This document shows, piece after piece, positions 18,245-26,147 of a stretch of 64,000 nucleotides of DNA. The notes below the pieces were generated by a model. The model saw only the letters and a program-made list of their open reading frames with translations. It ran no database searches and had not been told where the DNA came from. The stretch is from Rufibacter glacialis (GTDB taxonomy: Bacteria > Bacteroidota > Bacteroidia > Cytophagales > Hymenobacteraceae), in NCBI RefSeq assembly GCF_008271745.1, contig NZ_VKKZ01000023.1:248001-312000 (forward strand). The letters are read 5' to 3'. Position numbers and translations under genes: made by a program. The number at the start of each line of letters is the position of its first letter. Position 1 is the stretch's first letter.

Positions 18245-18340
18245 GCAAGAAAGTTCGGCCCACAGGCAAACTTTTGCTACGCCACAATTTAGCCGAGTTC
18301 GTTAATGGTAAGTCGCATTTAACGCTACAATCGCAATAAA

Positions 18341-18766
18341 ATGGAAAAGAAAGACTTGACTACCGTGACTGTTGAGACCTCTGTTCAGGCACCCGTAGAG
18401 AAGGTGTGGGAACTTTGGACTGCCCCAGAGCACATCACGCAATGGAATTTCGCCACCGATGCCTGGCATTGCCCATCGGCGGAGAATGATTTGAAACCCG
18501 GCGGGCGCTTTGTCTGGAGAATGGAAGCAAAAGACGGAAGCTTCGGGTTTGACTATTCTGGTACCTATGGCCATGTAGTGCCGCATGAAAGTATTGAGTA
18601 CAGGCTGGATGACAACAGACAAGTGACCATAACCTTTACGGAACTGGGCCAGGAGACTAAGGTGGTGGAGACCTTTGAGGTAGAAGACCTGAATTCGCTG
18701 GACCTGCAAAGATCTGGGTGGCAAGCCATCTTAGAAAACTTTAAAAAACACACAGAAGCCAAATAA
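18341..18766 (+). CDS. SRPBCC/AHSA1 domain protein
   Basis: A 141-residue START-like fold protein of the AHA1 family. The typical opening PVEKVWELWTAPEHITQWN, the middle GGRFVWRMEAKDG and the C-terminal GWQAILENFKKHTE helix are all present. Such proteins bind hydrophobic ligands or act as small stress-related factors. It returns to the GC content of the host chromosome and so marks the right edge of the AT-rich island. Confidence 0.85.
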   Translation: MEKKDLTTVTVETSVQAPVEKVWELWTAPEHITQWNFATDAWHCPSAENDLKPGGRFVWRMEAKDGSFGFDYSGTYGHVVPHESIEYRLDDNRQVTITFTELGQETKVVETFEVEDLNSLDLQRSGWQAILENFKKHTEAK

Positions 18767-18852
18767 CCACCTCCGGTAGGGCCTCACCTTGACTTCTTCC
18801 GTGGAATAAAATCTCTTTCCCACCAGTGCTGTCACCAACTGATCCTTTAGAT

Positions 18853-19152
18853 ATGAGGGTAGACCTAATGGTTATCTTTCTAGTATTGGCTATTCCAGTT
18901 TATCACCTTTTACTTTAGGTGTTCAGAAAAGCAGGAATAGGCACGGCCTTGCATAGAAAATCCTTGGTCTTACTTCCTACGGCCGTTCTTACTCCCTGCC
19001 TTTATGGAGTCGTGATGTTGCTTCTGTTTCCTGCTGTTTCTTATTATCCTGAGCAGTCTTTTAACCAAGCGGCTTGGAACGCAGAAGCGGAGGAAAGATA
19101 TGAGATGTCCGGGGATATAATCAAACGACAACTTTTGATAGGGGAATCCTGA
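18853..19152 (+). pseudogene. Small two-TM membrane protein gene broken by an in-frame TAG and truncated
   Basis: An ATG at 18853 opens a hydrophobic segment (LMVIFLVLAIPVYHLLL) that ends in TAG at 18916-18918. The same frame continues immediately with a basic loop, a second hydrophobic segment and AEERYEMSGDIIKRQLLIG. That last block is familiar from small Bacteroidota membrane proteins with (E/K)RYEMs.DLI.s..LIGk. The expected C-terminal part after LIG is absent. I read it as a nonsense-mutated, truncated gene rather than two tiny genes. Confidence 0.55.
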
Positions 19153-19256
19153 AAACCCAAACCTTCCGAAGGAAGAATGGACCGTCTTTAGGTGCATCTT
19201 TCCCCAGTGGGATTGGCGGTCATCAGAAAACAGAAACCCGAATAATTAAGAAGATC

Positions 19257-20021
19257 ATGTCTATTACAACAGACCAGGAATGGGAAGGCATGGAGAAGGT
19301 AAGCCAGGCAGTGGCTACTACTCTGAAGGAAATGAGACGGTTTGCCCAGCCCGGCATGTCTACAAAACAAATAGATGAATTCGGCGGACAGTTGCTTCAA
19401 TCTTTGGGGGCGAAATCTGCGCCAGCGTTGGCCTATGGCTTTCCGGGGTGGACCTGTATCAGCGTGAACAATGAAGTAGCCCATGGTATTCCTTCTGCTA
19501 CCAGAATATTACAGGAAGGAGATCTGGTGAATATTGATGTGTCTGCGGAGTTAAACGGCTTCTGAGCCGACAATGGCGGCTCTTTTGTGGTGGGGCAAGA
19601 CCTGCACCAGCATCAACAGCTGGTAGATGCCTCTAAATGGATTTTGAAAAAAGCCCTGCAAACCATCAAGGGCGGAGTTCGCATTGCAGAGGTAGGCCGG
19701 CTCATAGAAACCGAGGCAAAAAATTCAGGTTACAAGGTCATCCGAAATCTGACTGGGCACGGCATTGGCAGAAAGCTGCATGAAGAGCCCAGTGAGATTG
19801 CCAACTACTATGATCGCTTTAATACGACCAGGTTCAAGGAAAACTCGGTCGTGGCCGTGGAAACGTTCATTTCTACCAATTCTACCATGGCCAATACCTT
19901 ACCAGACGGTTGGACCCTGGTGGGGAACAAAGGCGGTTTTGTGGTGCAACATGAACATACCTTGGTAGTGACAGATGATCAGCCCATTATCCTCACCCAC
20001 CTGAATGGTATTTGGGAGTAG
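19257..20021 (+). pseudogene. map: Type I methionine aminopeptidase interrupted by an in-frame TGA
   Basis: The frame runs from ATG 19257 to 20021 (254 codons) with one TGA at 19563-19565. Both halves align to MetAP: NIDVSAELNGF, then the stop, then ADNGGSFVVG, where both Asp residues are metal ligands. GHGIGRKLHEEP, VETFIS and VQHEHTLVV supply the other ligands. The family usually has Tyr, Phe or Trp at the stop position, so a single TGG to TGA change explains it. All catalytic residues are intact and no other lesion is seen, so decay is recent, or the protein is restored by readthrough. A housekeeping copy must exist elsewhere. Confidence 0.8.
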
Positions 20022-20061
20022 CCTGAATGGAACGCTGTCAGCTAAAGAGAAGCGGCATATA

Positions 20062-20625
20062 ATGGAGTTAGACCAGATCTTGGATTGTATTCACCCTTTG
20101 CCCAGTGCCTCTAAAGATATAATGAAAGGGCACTTGGCAGAAGTCACCTATCCCAAAGGCCACCTATTGATAAGGGCGGACCACATAGAACCAAACCTCT
20201 ATTTTATCAAAAAAGGGATTGCCCGCGCTTTCGCGTATCAAGGGGGAGAGGAGGTGACGTTCTGGTTCGGGAGGGAAGGGGACCCGGTCATCTCCATGAA
20301 GAGCTACATTGAAAACCAGAAGGGGTATGAAAGCATTGAGCTGTTGGAAGAGAGCGTGCTGTACGAGTTGAAAGCAGTTACCCTTCAGAAGCTCTTCGTG
20401 GAAGACCTGCACCTGGCCAACTGGGGAAGGCGTTTTGCCGAACAAGAATTGATCAAGACAGAAGAACGCCTGATTTCCCGTCAATTCCGAAGTGCCTCTG
20501 AACGCTACCAGCAATTACTAAGGGAAAACCCAGACCTGGTGCAGCGGGTACAGTTAGGGCATATTGCTTCTTTCCTGGGCATTACCAGGGGAAGTCTCAG
20601 CCGGATCAGGGCAGAAATCAGGTAA
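20062..20625 (+). CDS. Crp/Fnr family transcriptional regulator
   Basis: A 187-residue regulator with an N-terminal cyclic-nucleotide-binding-like beta barrel (residues ~10-115) and a C-terminal winged helix. The recognition segment is VQLGHIASFLGITRGSLSRIR. The frame opens upstream at 20005, but ATG 20062 matches the family N-terminus. It lies 40 bp after the broken map gene and 70 bp before an SMR exporter, so control of the exporter is the natural inference. Ligand unknown; residues for cAMP binding are not evident. Confidence 0.85.
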   Translation: MELDQILDCIHPLPSASKDIMKGHLAEVTYPKGHLLIRADHIEPNLYFIKKGIARAFAYQGGEEVTFWFGREGDPVISMKSYIENQKGYESIELLEESVLYELKAVTLQKLFVEDLHLANWGRRFAEQELIKTEERLISRQFRSASERYQQLLRENPDLVQRVQLGHIASFLGITRGSLSRIRAEIR

Positions 20626-20637
20626 TTTCTGGTGGTT

Positions 20638-20653
20638 TTTACCATTTGGTAAA
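20638..20653. promoter_or_regulatory. Candidate Crp/Fnr operator upstream of the SMR gene
   Basis: TTTACCATTTGGTAAA is a 7-bp inverted repeat with a 2-nt spacer, starting 13 nt after the stop codon of the Crp/Fnr gene and 58 nt before the exporter ATG. Its size and symmetry suit a dimeric regulator. Confidence 0.45.
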
Positions 20654-20695
20654 TCAAATCTCCGCTCTACTCCTGACCTTTGGGGCAAAAAAAGT

Positions 20696-21022
20696 ATGAA
20701 CTGGATTATCCTCATTATTGCTGGTTTGTTTGAAGTAGCGTTTGCTTCTTGTTTAGGCAAAGCCAAAGAAACTACCGGAAATGAAATGTATTGGTGGTAT
20801 GGCGGGTTCCTCGTTTCCCTGACCATAAGCATGGTCTTACTCATGAAAGCCGTACAGACCTTGCCCATTGGTACGGCCTACGCCGTCTGGACGGGGATTG
20901 GAGCCGTAGGAACGGTCCTCATGGGTATCTTTTTCTTTAAAGATCCGGTGACCTTTTGGAGAATCTTCTTCCTTTTTACGCTTATTGGCTCCATCATCGG
21001 CTTGAAATCAGTGTCGCATTAA
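20696..21022 (+). CDS. SMR family exporter, Gdx/SugE type
   Basis: A 108-residue, four-helix dual-topology membrane protein of the small multidrug resistance family. Glu13 in AGLFEV is the proton/substrate site; the WTGIGAVGTV segment and the C-terminal GLKSVSH match the Gdx (formerly SugE) branch, known to export guanidinium, rather than the polyaromatic-cation EmrE branch. The frame is open upstream but ATG 20696 gives the canonical MNWIILIIAG start. No guanidine riboswitch is apparent in the short leader. Confidence 0.85.
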   Translation: MNWIILIIAGLFEVAFASCLGKAKETTGNEMYWWYGGFLVSLTISMVLLMKAVQTLPIGTAYAVWTGIGAVGTVLMGIFFFKDPVTFWRIFFLFTLIGSIIGLKSVSH

Positions 21023-21106
21023 AAGAACAATTCTTGTGCTGCTCTCTTTATTGTCAGCGCGAAGAGTCATATCATTAATTTTCCCAGGAATTAACCAGGT
21101 ACCTAA

Positions 21107-22297
21107 TTGATACCACCTTCCGCAAGCATTCCTCGCCATGTCCTCCCTACCATTGTCCTGGCTCAGTTTGCCTGCACCTCCCTTTGGTTTGCGGGGAATG
21201 CGGTGCTGCCTAACCTTGTCCCGCAGTTTGGGTTAGGTGCGGGTTCCTTGGGACATCTAACCTCGGCGGTGCAGTTGGGCTTCATTCTGGGCACGTTGGT
21301 GTTTGCCGTGTTCACCCTTTCAGACCGGTTCTCGCCGTCTAAGGTGTTTCTGGTTTGCGCGGTGGCGGGGGCAGGGTTTAACCTGAGCCTCTTGCTAGCC
21401 GAAGGCTTTACTACCTTGTTGCTGTCCCGGTTTGTGGCGGGTTTCTGTTTGGCCGGCATTTACCCGGTGGGCATGAAAATAGCGGCAGATTACCACCAGA
21501 AGGGTTTAGGAAAAGCCTTGGGGTATCTGGTAGGAGCCTTGGTGTTGGGTACGGCGTTTCCCCATTTGCTCAAGAGCCTCACCCACGGGCTGCCGTGGCG
21601 GTACGTTATCTGGGCTACCTCGGGCCTGGCCTTGGCTGGAGGAATTGCCCTGGTGGCGCTGGTCCCTGACGGCCCCTTCCGAAGCCGAAGCACCCGGCCA
21701 GATTTCCGGGCCTTTTTTCAGATTTTCCGGCAAAAGGAGTTCAGGGCGGCGGCCTTCGGGTATTTTGGGCACATGTGGGAGCTGTACACCTTCTGGGCCT
21801 TTGTACCGGTCCTGCTGGCCCTTTATGCGGAAGCGCACCCTACAGTAGAACTTAAAATCTCCCTTTTGTCTTTCTGGGTGATTGGGGCGGGAACGCTGGC
21901 TTGCATTTTAGGTGGCTATATAGCCGAAAAGGTGGGAAGCGCCAGAACGGCCTTCGGGGCATTAGCAGTGTCTATGGTCTGCTGCCTGTTGTCGCCGTGG
22001 TCCTTTCAGTTGTCCTTGCCGCTTTTTCTAGGCTTGCTGGTGGTCTGGGGACTGGCCGTGGTCATGGATTCCCCGCAGTTCTCTACGCTGGTGGCGCAGG
22101 CGGCCCCGGTGCAAGCCAAAGGCACAGCGCTGACCATTGTCAACTCTATTGGGTTTGCCATCACTATTGTCAGTATCCAGGTGGTGCGGAGCCTGCAACC
22201 GGAAGTACCAGCCAGGTTCTGGTTCCTGATTCTGTTTGTTGGGCCCTTGCTGGGCCTGCTGGCCATGCGGCGCCTGCTGCGGAGGCCTGCGCGGTAA
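21107..22297 (+). CDS. MFS transporter
   Basis: A 396-residue integral membrane protein with about 12 hydrophobic helices and the MFS loop motif (DRFSPSKVF, between TM2 and TM3). The opening LAQFACTSLWFAGNAVLP resembles the CynX/NarK-type group. The start appears to be TTG at 21107, because no ATG precedes the first helix. The substrate cannot be predicted. It follows the SMR gene on the same strand by 84 bp and might be co-transcribed. Confidence 0.8.
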   Translation: MIPPSASIPRHVLPTIVLAQFACTSLWFAGNAVLPNLVPQFGLGAGSLGHLTSAVQLGFILGTLVFAVFTLSDRFSPSKVFLVCAVAGAGFNLSLLLAEGFTTLLLSRFVAGFCLAGIYPVGMKIAADYHQKGLGKALGYLVGALVLGTAFPHLLKSLTHGLPWRYVIWATSGLALAGGIALVALVPDGPFRSRSTRPDFRAFFQIFRQKEFRAAAFGYFGHMWELYTFWAFVPVLLALYAEAHPTVELKISLLSFWVIGAGTLACILGGYIAEKVGSARTAFGALAVSMVCCLLSPWSFQLSLPLFLGLLVVWGLAVVMDSPQFSTLVAQAAPVQAKGTALTIVNSIGFAITIVSIQVVRSLQPEVPARFWFLILFVGPLLGLLAMRRLLRRPAR

Positions 22298-22326
22298 GGT
22301 GATTGCATCTAGGGAAACGAAAAGTC

Positions 22327-22361
22327 TTTTCAAGCCTGTTTTTCTGAAAACAAGGGGAAAA
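22327..22361. repeat. Dispersed 34-nt imperfect hairpin (copy)
   Basis: TTTTCAAGCCTGTTTTTC faces GAAAACAAGGGGAAAA just after the MFS stop codon. Confidence 0.6.
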
Positions 22362-22584
22362 GGACAGTTTCGGCGTCACCCACTGGGGCGCAGATCTACT
22401 TCCGGGAGTTTGGAGACGCCACCTTTATTATTGTTTTCCATTAGACTCAGAGTGGTTTAGAGCCTTGTTTTAAATAACCTGATGAAAACCCCCACTTTGG
22501 CGCGGATTTACTTCCGTGCCTGACGATACAAGCAGTATAAAGGCTCCCTTCTTTAAACCTGACTTGAAAAGGAAGCCAGCCGTT

Positions 22585-22618
22585 CCTTCTCCCTCAGGGA
22601 GAAGGTTAGGATGAGGGG
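22585..22618 (+). repeat. REP type A, locus 2
   Basis: CCTTCTCCCTCAGGGAGAAGG hairpin with the TTAGGATGAGGGG tail, nearly identical to 12875-12909. Confidence 0.75.
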
Positions 22619-22711
22619 AAGAAGTCTCAAATGAGATTAGCCTTGGCCATGCATCATTTGACTTTTAATAGAAATGTAGTTCAAAATGGGTAGGCTATTT
22701 CCATGGAGCGC

Positions 22712-22750
22712 CGCTGCCCCTCACCCTAGCCCTCTACCAGAGGGAGAGGG
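22712..22750 (-). repeat. REP type B, locus 2
   Basis: On the minus strand the hairpin CCCTCTCCC..GAGAGGG (loop side slightly changed) and tail CTAGGGTGAGGGGCAGCG face the type A REP 93 nt away. Confidence 0.75.
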
Positions 22751-22905
22751 AATTCCGTTATCATACGCCTTTTCCTGGAGTCTCCTTTGTCTTTTCATTT
22801 GATAACCGTTAGTTACGGAAGTAAATCCGCGCCATAGCAGAAAATGCTTTACGGTTTCCTGATCGCCTCTCAAATTACCATTTCACCCAAATACCAAGGA
22901 AACCT

Positions 22906-24261
22906 CTAATGCCGGAACAGCAGGGTGAAGGTGGTTCCTTTGCCTTCCTCAGATTGTACCTGAATGGTGCCTTTGTGCAGCATGATGATCTGCTTGCACA
23001 GACTCAGGCCAATGCCACTGCCGTTTTTCTTGCTGCTGAAGAACGGGATGAAGATTTTCTCCTGTATTTCTTTGGGCATGCCTACGCCGTTGTCGGTGAC
23101 CTTGAGGACTACTTTGCCGTCAGCGGCGGAGTAGGCCGCCAGGGTGATTTGAGGCTCCGGTTGTTCTTTTACCGCGTCCATGGCATTTACCAGCAGGTTG
23201 ATGAGTACCTGGTCCAGCAGGTTGGGGTCGGCTTCTATGGTGAGGTGGGGTTCATGCAGGAGCAACTGCAGCGAGATGTTCTTCTGGGCGAGCGAGGGGT
23301 GCATGAGCCGGCGCAGGTTCAGGAAAATGTCTTCCACCAAAAGCTTCTCCTGGTGCAGGTGGGTGATTTTACTCAGGTTGCGGTAGGTTTGGGCAAACTT
23401 CAGCAGGCCCTGGCTCCGGTATTTAATGGTGCTGATGCCTTCCTCCAAATCTTCCAGGTCATGGGAAGAAACCCCACCCACCACGGTGGCCTGGAGGCGG
23501 TCTTTCAAAGTGTCAGCGAGGGAGGAGATGGGCGCAATGGAGTTCATGATTTCATGGGTCATCACGTTAAGCAGCTTTTGCCAGGCCTCAGACTCGGTTT
23601 CTTCCAGGGCATCGTTCACGTTCTGGAACGCTACCAGTTTGTACCGCCGGCCCTCGTTCTGGAAAACCGTGGCGCTCAGCATGAACTTATAGGTGCTTCT
23701 TTCCAGGCTGGGCGTCTGGATCAAAACAATCTTGGCCGGGCCCGGTGCCAAGGCACAAATCTGGGCGTAGAGGCTGGGGTCCCTTTTCTCCAGCGTACGC
23801 ACCGACCGCAGATACGGCACCTGGAGCAGTTTCTTCAGCGACTCGTTCAACAGCACCACCTCGCCGCTTTCCAGGTCATAGGATAAGATGCCGGTTTCCA
23901 CCAGTTCCAGGATGCGTTGCAGGTGCTGGTGCTGGGTTTCTTTCTCCTGATTGATGGCTTTGAACGTGGTGTTGATCTGGTTGAAGCCTTTGCGCAGGTA
24001 CAGCAGTTGCGGCGAGGTAGGCTTTTCGCTGAAATAGCGGGAGAAGTCGCGGTACTGGATGGCCTCAATGAACAGGTTCAGTTCTTCCTGGGCCTTTTTC
24101 AGGAAATGGTACAGCTCATACACCTGGAACATAAGCAGGGGCACCAGGAACACCAGCAACTCGGCCCAGCCGTTCACCAGTGCCACTGATGGAGTGCTCA
24201 AGGTCACCAGCAGCAGGAGCACCCGCAGCAGTAACTTTCCCTCGAAGTTCTTAAAGCTCAT
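22906..24261 (-). CDS. NtrY-type sensor histidine kinase
   Basis: A 451-residue membrane kinase with two N-terminal hydrophobic segments (residues ~8-50), a PAS-like region and a catalytic core. The phosphorylated His is in [21 protein letters not shown], the N-P-I variant H-box of NtrY/NtrB kinases. The N box is [13 protein letters not shown]1 DNGVGMP and G2 GSGIGLSLC. Its start codon overlaps the end of the upstream response regulator gene by 11 nt, so the two are translated from one transcript. It presumably phosphorylates that sigma-54 activator. Confidence 0.9.
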   Translation of the reverse strand: MSFKNFEGKLLLRVLLLLVTLSTPSVALVNGWAELLVFLVPLLMFQVYELYHFLKKAQEELNLFIEAIQYRDFSRYFSEKPTSPQLLYLRKGFNQINTTFKAINQEKETQHQHLQRILELVETGILSYDLESGEVVLLNESLKKLLQVPYLRSVRTLEKRDPSLYAQICALAPGPAKIVLIQTPSLERSTYKFMLSATVFQNEGRRYKLVAFQNVNDALEETESEAWQKLLNVMTHEIMNSIAPISSLADTLKDRLQATVVGGVSSHDLEDLEEGISTIKYRSQGLLKFAQTYRNLSKITHLHQEKLLVEDIFLNLRRLMHPSLAQKNISLQLLLHEPHLTIEADPNLLDQVLINLLVNAMDAVKEQPEPQITLAAYSAADGKVVLKVTDNGVGMPKEIQEKIFIPFFSSKKNGSGIGLSLCKQIIMLHKGTIQVQSEEGKGTTFTLLFRH

Positions 24262-25609
24262 ATTTTCCCAGTCTCCGGTACAAGGCGGTGCGGGTAATGC
24301 CTAACTCCTTGGCCGCTTTGGTCATCACCCCGTTATGTTTCTCCAATACTTTAATGATAGTAGCCCGCTCCAGTTCTTCCAGGTTGGTGGCGGTGGGCAA
24401 GATGCTTTCCGGCTGCACCGATTCAATAGGGGAGAAGATGATGTCCCGGGCATCCAGCGCCTGGTCATCGGCCATGATCACGGCACGCTCCATGGCGTAC
24501 TGCAGTTCGCGCACGTTTCCCGGAAAAGAGTAGTTTTTCAGTTTCTCTATGGCCCGGGCGGTGAGGTCTAGCGGGCCTTTGAAATATTTTTCGGCGTAAA
24601 GGGCCATGTAGTGGCGGGCCAGCAGCAGCACGTCGTTGCCCCGTTGGCGCAGGGGCGGCACCAGAATCTCCACGGTGTTGATGCGGTAAATCAAGTCTTT
24701 CCGGAACCGCGCGTCGCTGGCCAGATCTGTGAGCGACACATTAGTGGCACACAACAGCCGCACATTAACGTTGATGGGCTCATTGGACCCCACCCGAATC
24801 ACCTGGCGGTTCTGCAGCACGCTCAGAAGTTTGGCCTGCTGCTGCAAAGAGATGTTGCCGATCTCGTCCAGGAAGATGGTGCCTTTGTCGGCGGCTTCAA
24901 ACCGGCCGGCGCGCTCTTCGCGGGCATCGGTGAAAGCGCCTTTCTTGTGCCCGAACAGCTCACTCTCAAACAGAGACTCGGTGAGGGCACCTACGTCTAC
25001 TTTCACAAACGGCTGGTTCGCCCGCAGGGAATGCTGGTGGATGGCTTTGGCAATGAGTTCTTTCCCGGTTCCGTTCTCGCCCAGAATCAGGATGTTGGCA
25101 TCAGTAGGGGCCACTTTCTTGATCTTGTAGAAGATGTCTTGCATGGCCTCAGACTCGCCCAGCAATTCAGGAGCCGTCAAAGAGCCACTGGAGCTTTGAC
25201 CATTTGCTTTGGGGCTTTTCTGCTTGCCGCTCACAGCCTCTTGCAAGGTGGTCAGCAGCCGCTCGTTGTGCCAAGGTTTAACCACGAAGTCATAAGCCCC
25301 CTCTTTGAGCGACCGGATGGCTAGGTCAATGTCGCCGTAGGCGGTGATCATGATCACGGCAGCCTGCGCTTTGAGCCGTTTGATTTCCTTGAGCCAGAAA
25401 ATACCTTCGTTGCCGGTATGGATGGAAGCGGCGAAGTTCATGTCCAGCAGGATCACGTCAAAGGCGTATTGCCGCAGCAGAGACGGCAGGTTGGCCGGGT
25501 TTTTCTCCGCCACAATTTCCTTCACCTGCGGCCGCAGAAGTAAGCGTACCGCCGTCAGCACATCAGGGTCATCATCAATCACCAGAACGGTGGCTTTCTT
25601 CAACTGCAT
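24251..25609 (-). CDS. Sigma-54-dependent response regulator (NtrC family)
   Basis: A 452-residue three-domain regulator: receiver (residues ~5-125; VIDDDPD, phospho-acceptor Asp in VILLDMNF, conserved Lys in VVKPW), AAA+ ATPase (~145-385; Walker A GENGTGKE, GAFTDA sigma-54-contact loop, Walker B GTIFLDEIGN) and a Fis-type HTH (~405-450; AAKELGITRTALYRRL). It is the first gene of a two-gene unit with the NtrY-type kinase. The opposite-strand permease gene has a sigma-54 promoter and paired upstream dyads, its probable target. Confidence 0.92.
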   Translation of the reverse strand: MQLKKATVLVIDDDPDVLTAVRLLLRPQVKEIVAEKNPANLPSLLRQYAFDVILLDMNFAASIHTGNEGIFWLKEIKRLKAQAAVIMITAYGDIDLAIRSLKEGAYDFVVKPWHNERLLTTLQEAVSGKQKSPKANGQSSSGSLTAPELLGESEAMQDIFYKIKKVAPTDANILILGENGTGKELIAKAIHQHSLRANQPFVKVDVGALTESLFESELFGHKKGAFTDAREERAGRFEAADKGTIFLDEIGNISLQQQAKLLSVLQNRQVIRVGSNEPINVNVRLLCATNVSLTDLASDARFRKDLIYRINTVEILVPPLRQRGNDVLLLARHYMALYAEKYFKGPLDLTARAIEKLKNYSFPGNVRELQYAMERAVIMADDQALDARDIIFSPIESVQPESILPTATNLEELERATIIKVLEKHNGVMTKAAKELGITRTALYRRLGKYEL

Positions 25610-25672
25610 GGGTTTCTACTTTGGAAGGTGGGTGACCATAACATCATTCTATGGGATTAGCCTTTAAGTCCC

Positions 25673-25706
25673 TTTAGAACCTATTTTCTTAAAAGAAGCG
25701 GAAAAA
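25673..25706. repeat. Dispersed 34-nt imperfect hairpin (copy)
   Basis: TTTAGAACCTATTTTCTTAAAAGAAGCGG continues into AAAAA; it lies 63 bp upstream of the NtrC-type gene. Confidence 0.5.
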
Positions 25707-25846
25707 GCCCAGGGTTGCACCACAGAGCAGGGCGTAAATAGTCACGGGGGGAAGCCTGTTCCGGGCTTAGCTAAAAAACGATTATTATGCCATTCTTGCA
25801 ACTGCTTGAACATTAATGTTTTTGGCGCCTTTGACGGTGCCACCCC

Positions 25847-25881
25847 GTGCGAAAACGCACACCTTCAGTGCGGATCTGCAC
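25847..25881 (+). promoter_or_regulatory. Tandem upstream activating sites, GTGC-N6-GCAC twice, 21 bp apart
   Basis: GTGCGAAAACGCAC (25847-25860) and GTGCGGATCTGCAC (25868-25881) share GTGCG and GCACA flanks. Their starts are 21 bp apart, two helical turns, and they lie about 55-90 bp upstream of a sigma-54 promoter. This is the expected architecture for an NtrC-type enhancer. Confidence 0.65.
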
Positions 25882-25935
25882 AGGTTTTTCTGGAAGTAAT
25901 TTCATAAGTTGCTGAGAATAAAGCAGAAATGGCTT

Positions 25936-25952
25936 TGGCATTTCTTGTGCAT
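25936..25952 (+). promoter_or_regulatory. Sigma-54 promoter (-24/-12) for the permease gene
   Basis: TTTGGCATTTCTTGTGCAT has GG at 25938-25939 and GC at 25950-25951, separated by exactly 10 nt, close to the consensus TTGGCAC-N5-TTGC. It points towards the permease ATG at 26148. Confidence 0.65.
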
Positions 25953-26147
25953 TTTCCTGAAACGACCTCCAAAATGAGTTGCTCACTGCCAGAAGTGGAT
26001 GATCAGAAGTCCGTGACGGGAAAGCGGAGAAGCGGCTTCAAGGGAATAAGGTAAGGGCGGTAGGTCCGGCGTTAGATTAACCATTGCCTTCTGGCGGCCT
26101 CAGGTTTTCCAGGTGGATTTCATAAAAGACCCTTAAAACAGACGCAT

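Larger units (their letters stand above)
22499..22833. repeat. 335-bp unit bounded by perfect 19-bp inverted repeats, enclosing a REP pair
   Basis: GGCGCGGATTTACTTCCGT at 22499-22517 is matched exactly in reverse complement at 22815-22833. The type A and inverted type B REPs lie inside. The arrangement is MITE-like, but no target-site duplication was found. Confidence 0.55.
22298..22905. other. Repeat-rich intergenic region after the MFS gene
   Basis: 608 bp without a gene. It contains a dispersed hairpin (22327-22361), a REP pair (22585-22750) and 19-bp inverted repeats flanking that pair (22499-22517 and 22815-22833), plus a related copy GGCGCAGATCTACTTCCGG at 22386-22404. Confidence 0.75.
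25610..26147. other. Divergent regulatory region between the NtrC regulator and the permease
   Basis: 538 bp without a gene. It holds a dispersed hairpin (25673-25706) next to the regulator start, two GTGC-N6-GCAC dyads (25847-25860, 25868-25881) and a sigma-54 -24/-12 element (25936-25952). Confidence 0.7.

Noticed and set aside
16523-18340. Confirmed integron cassette array
   Set aside because: Some spacer sequences resemble attC half-sites (GTTTAAC, ATTTAAC), but complete R''/L''/L'/R' sets are not visible, so only the weaker island claim is kept.
19563-19565. TGA read as selenocysteine
   Set aside because: The position normally holds an aromatic residue, no Sec role is known in MetAP, and no SECIS-like hairpin follows the codon.
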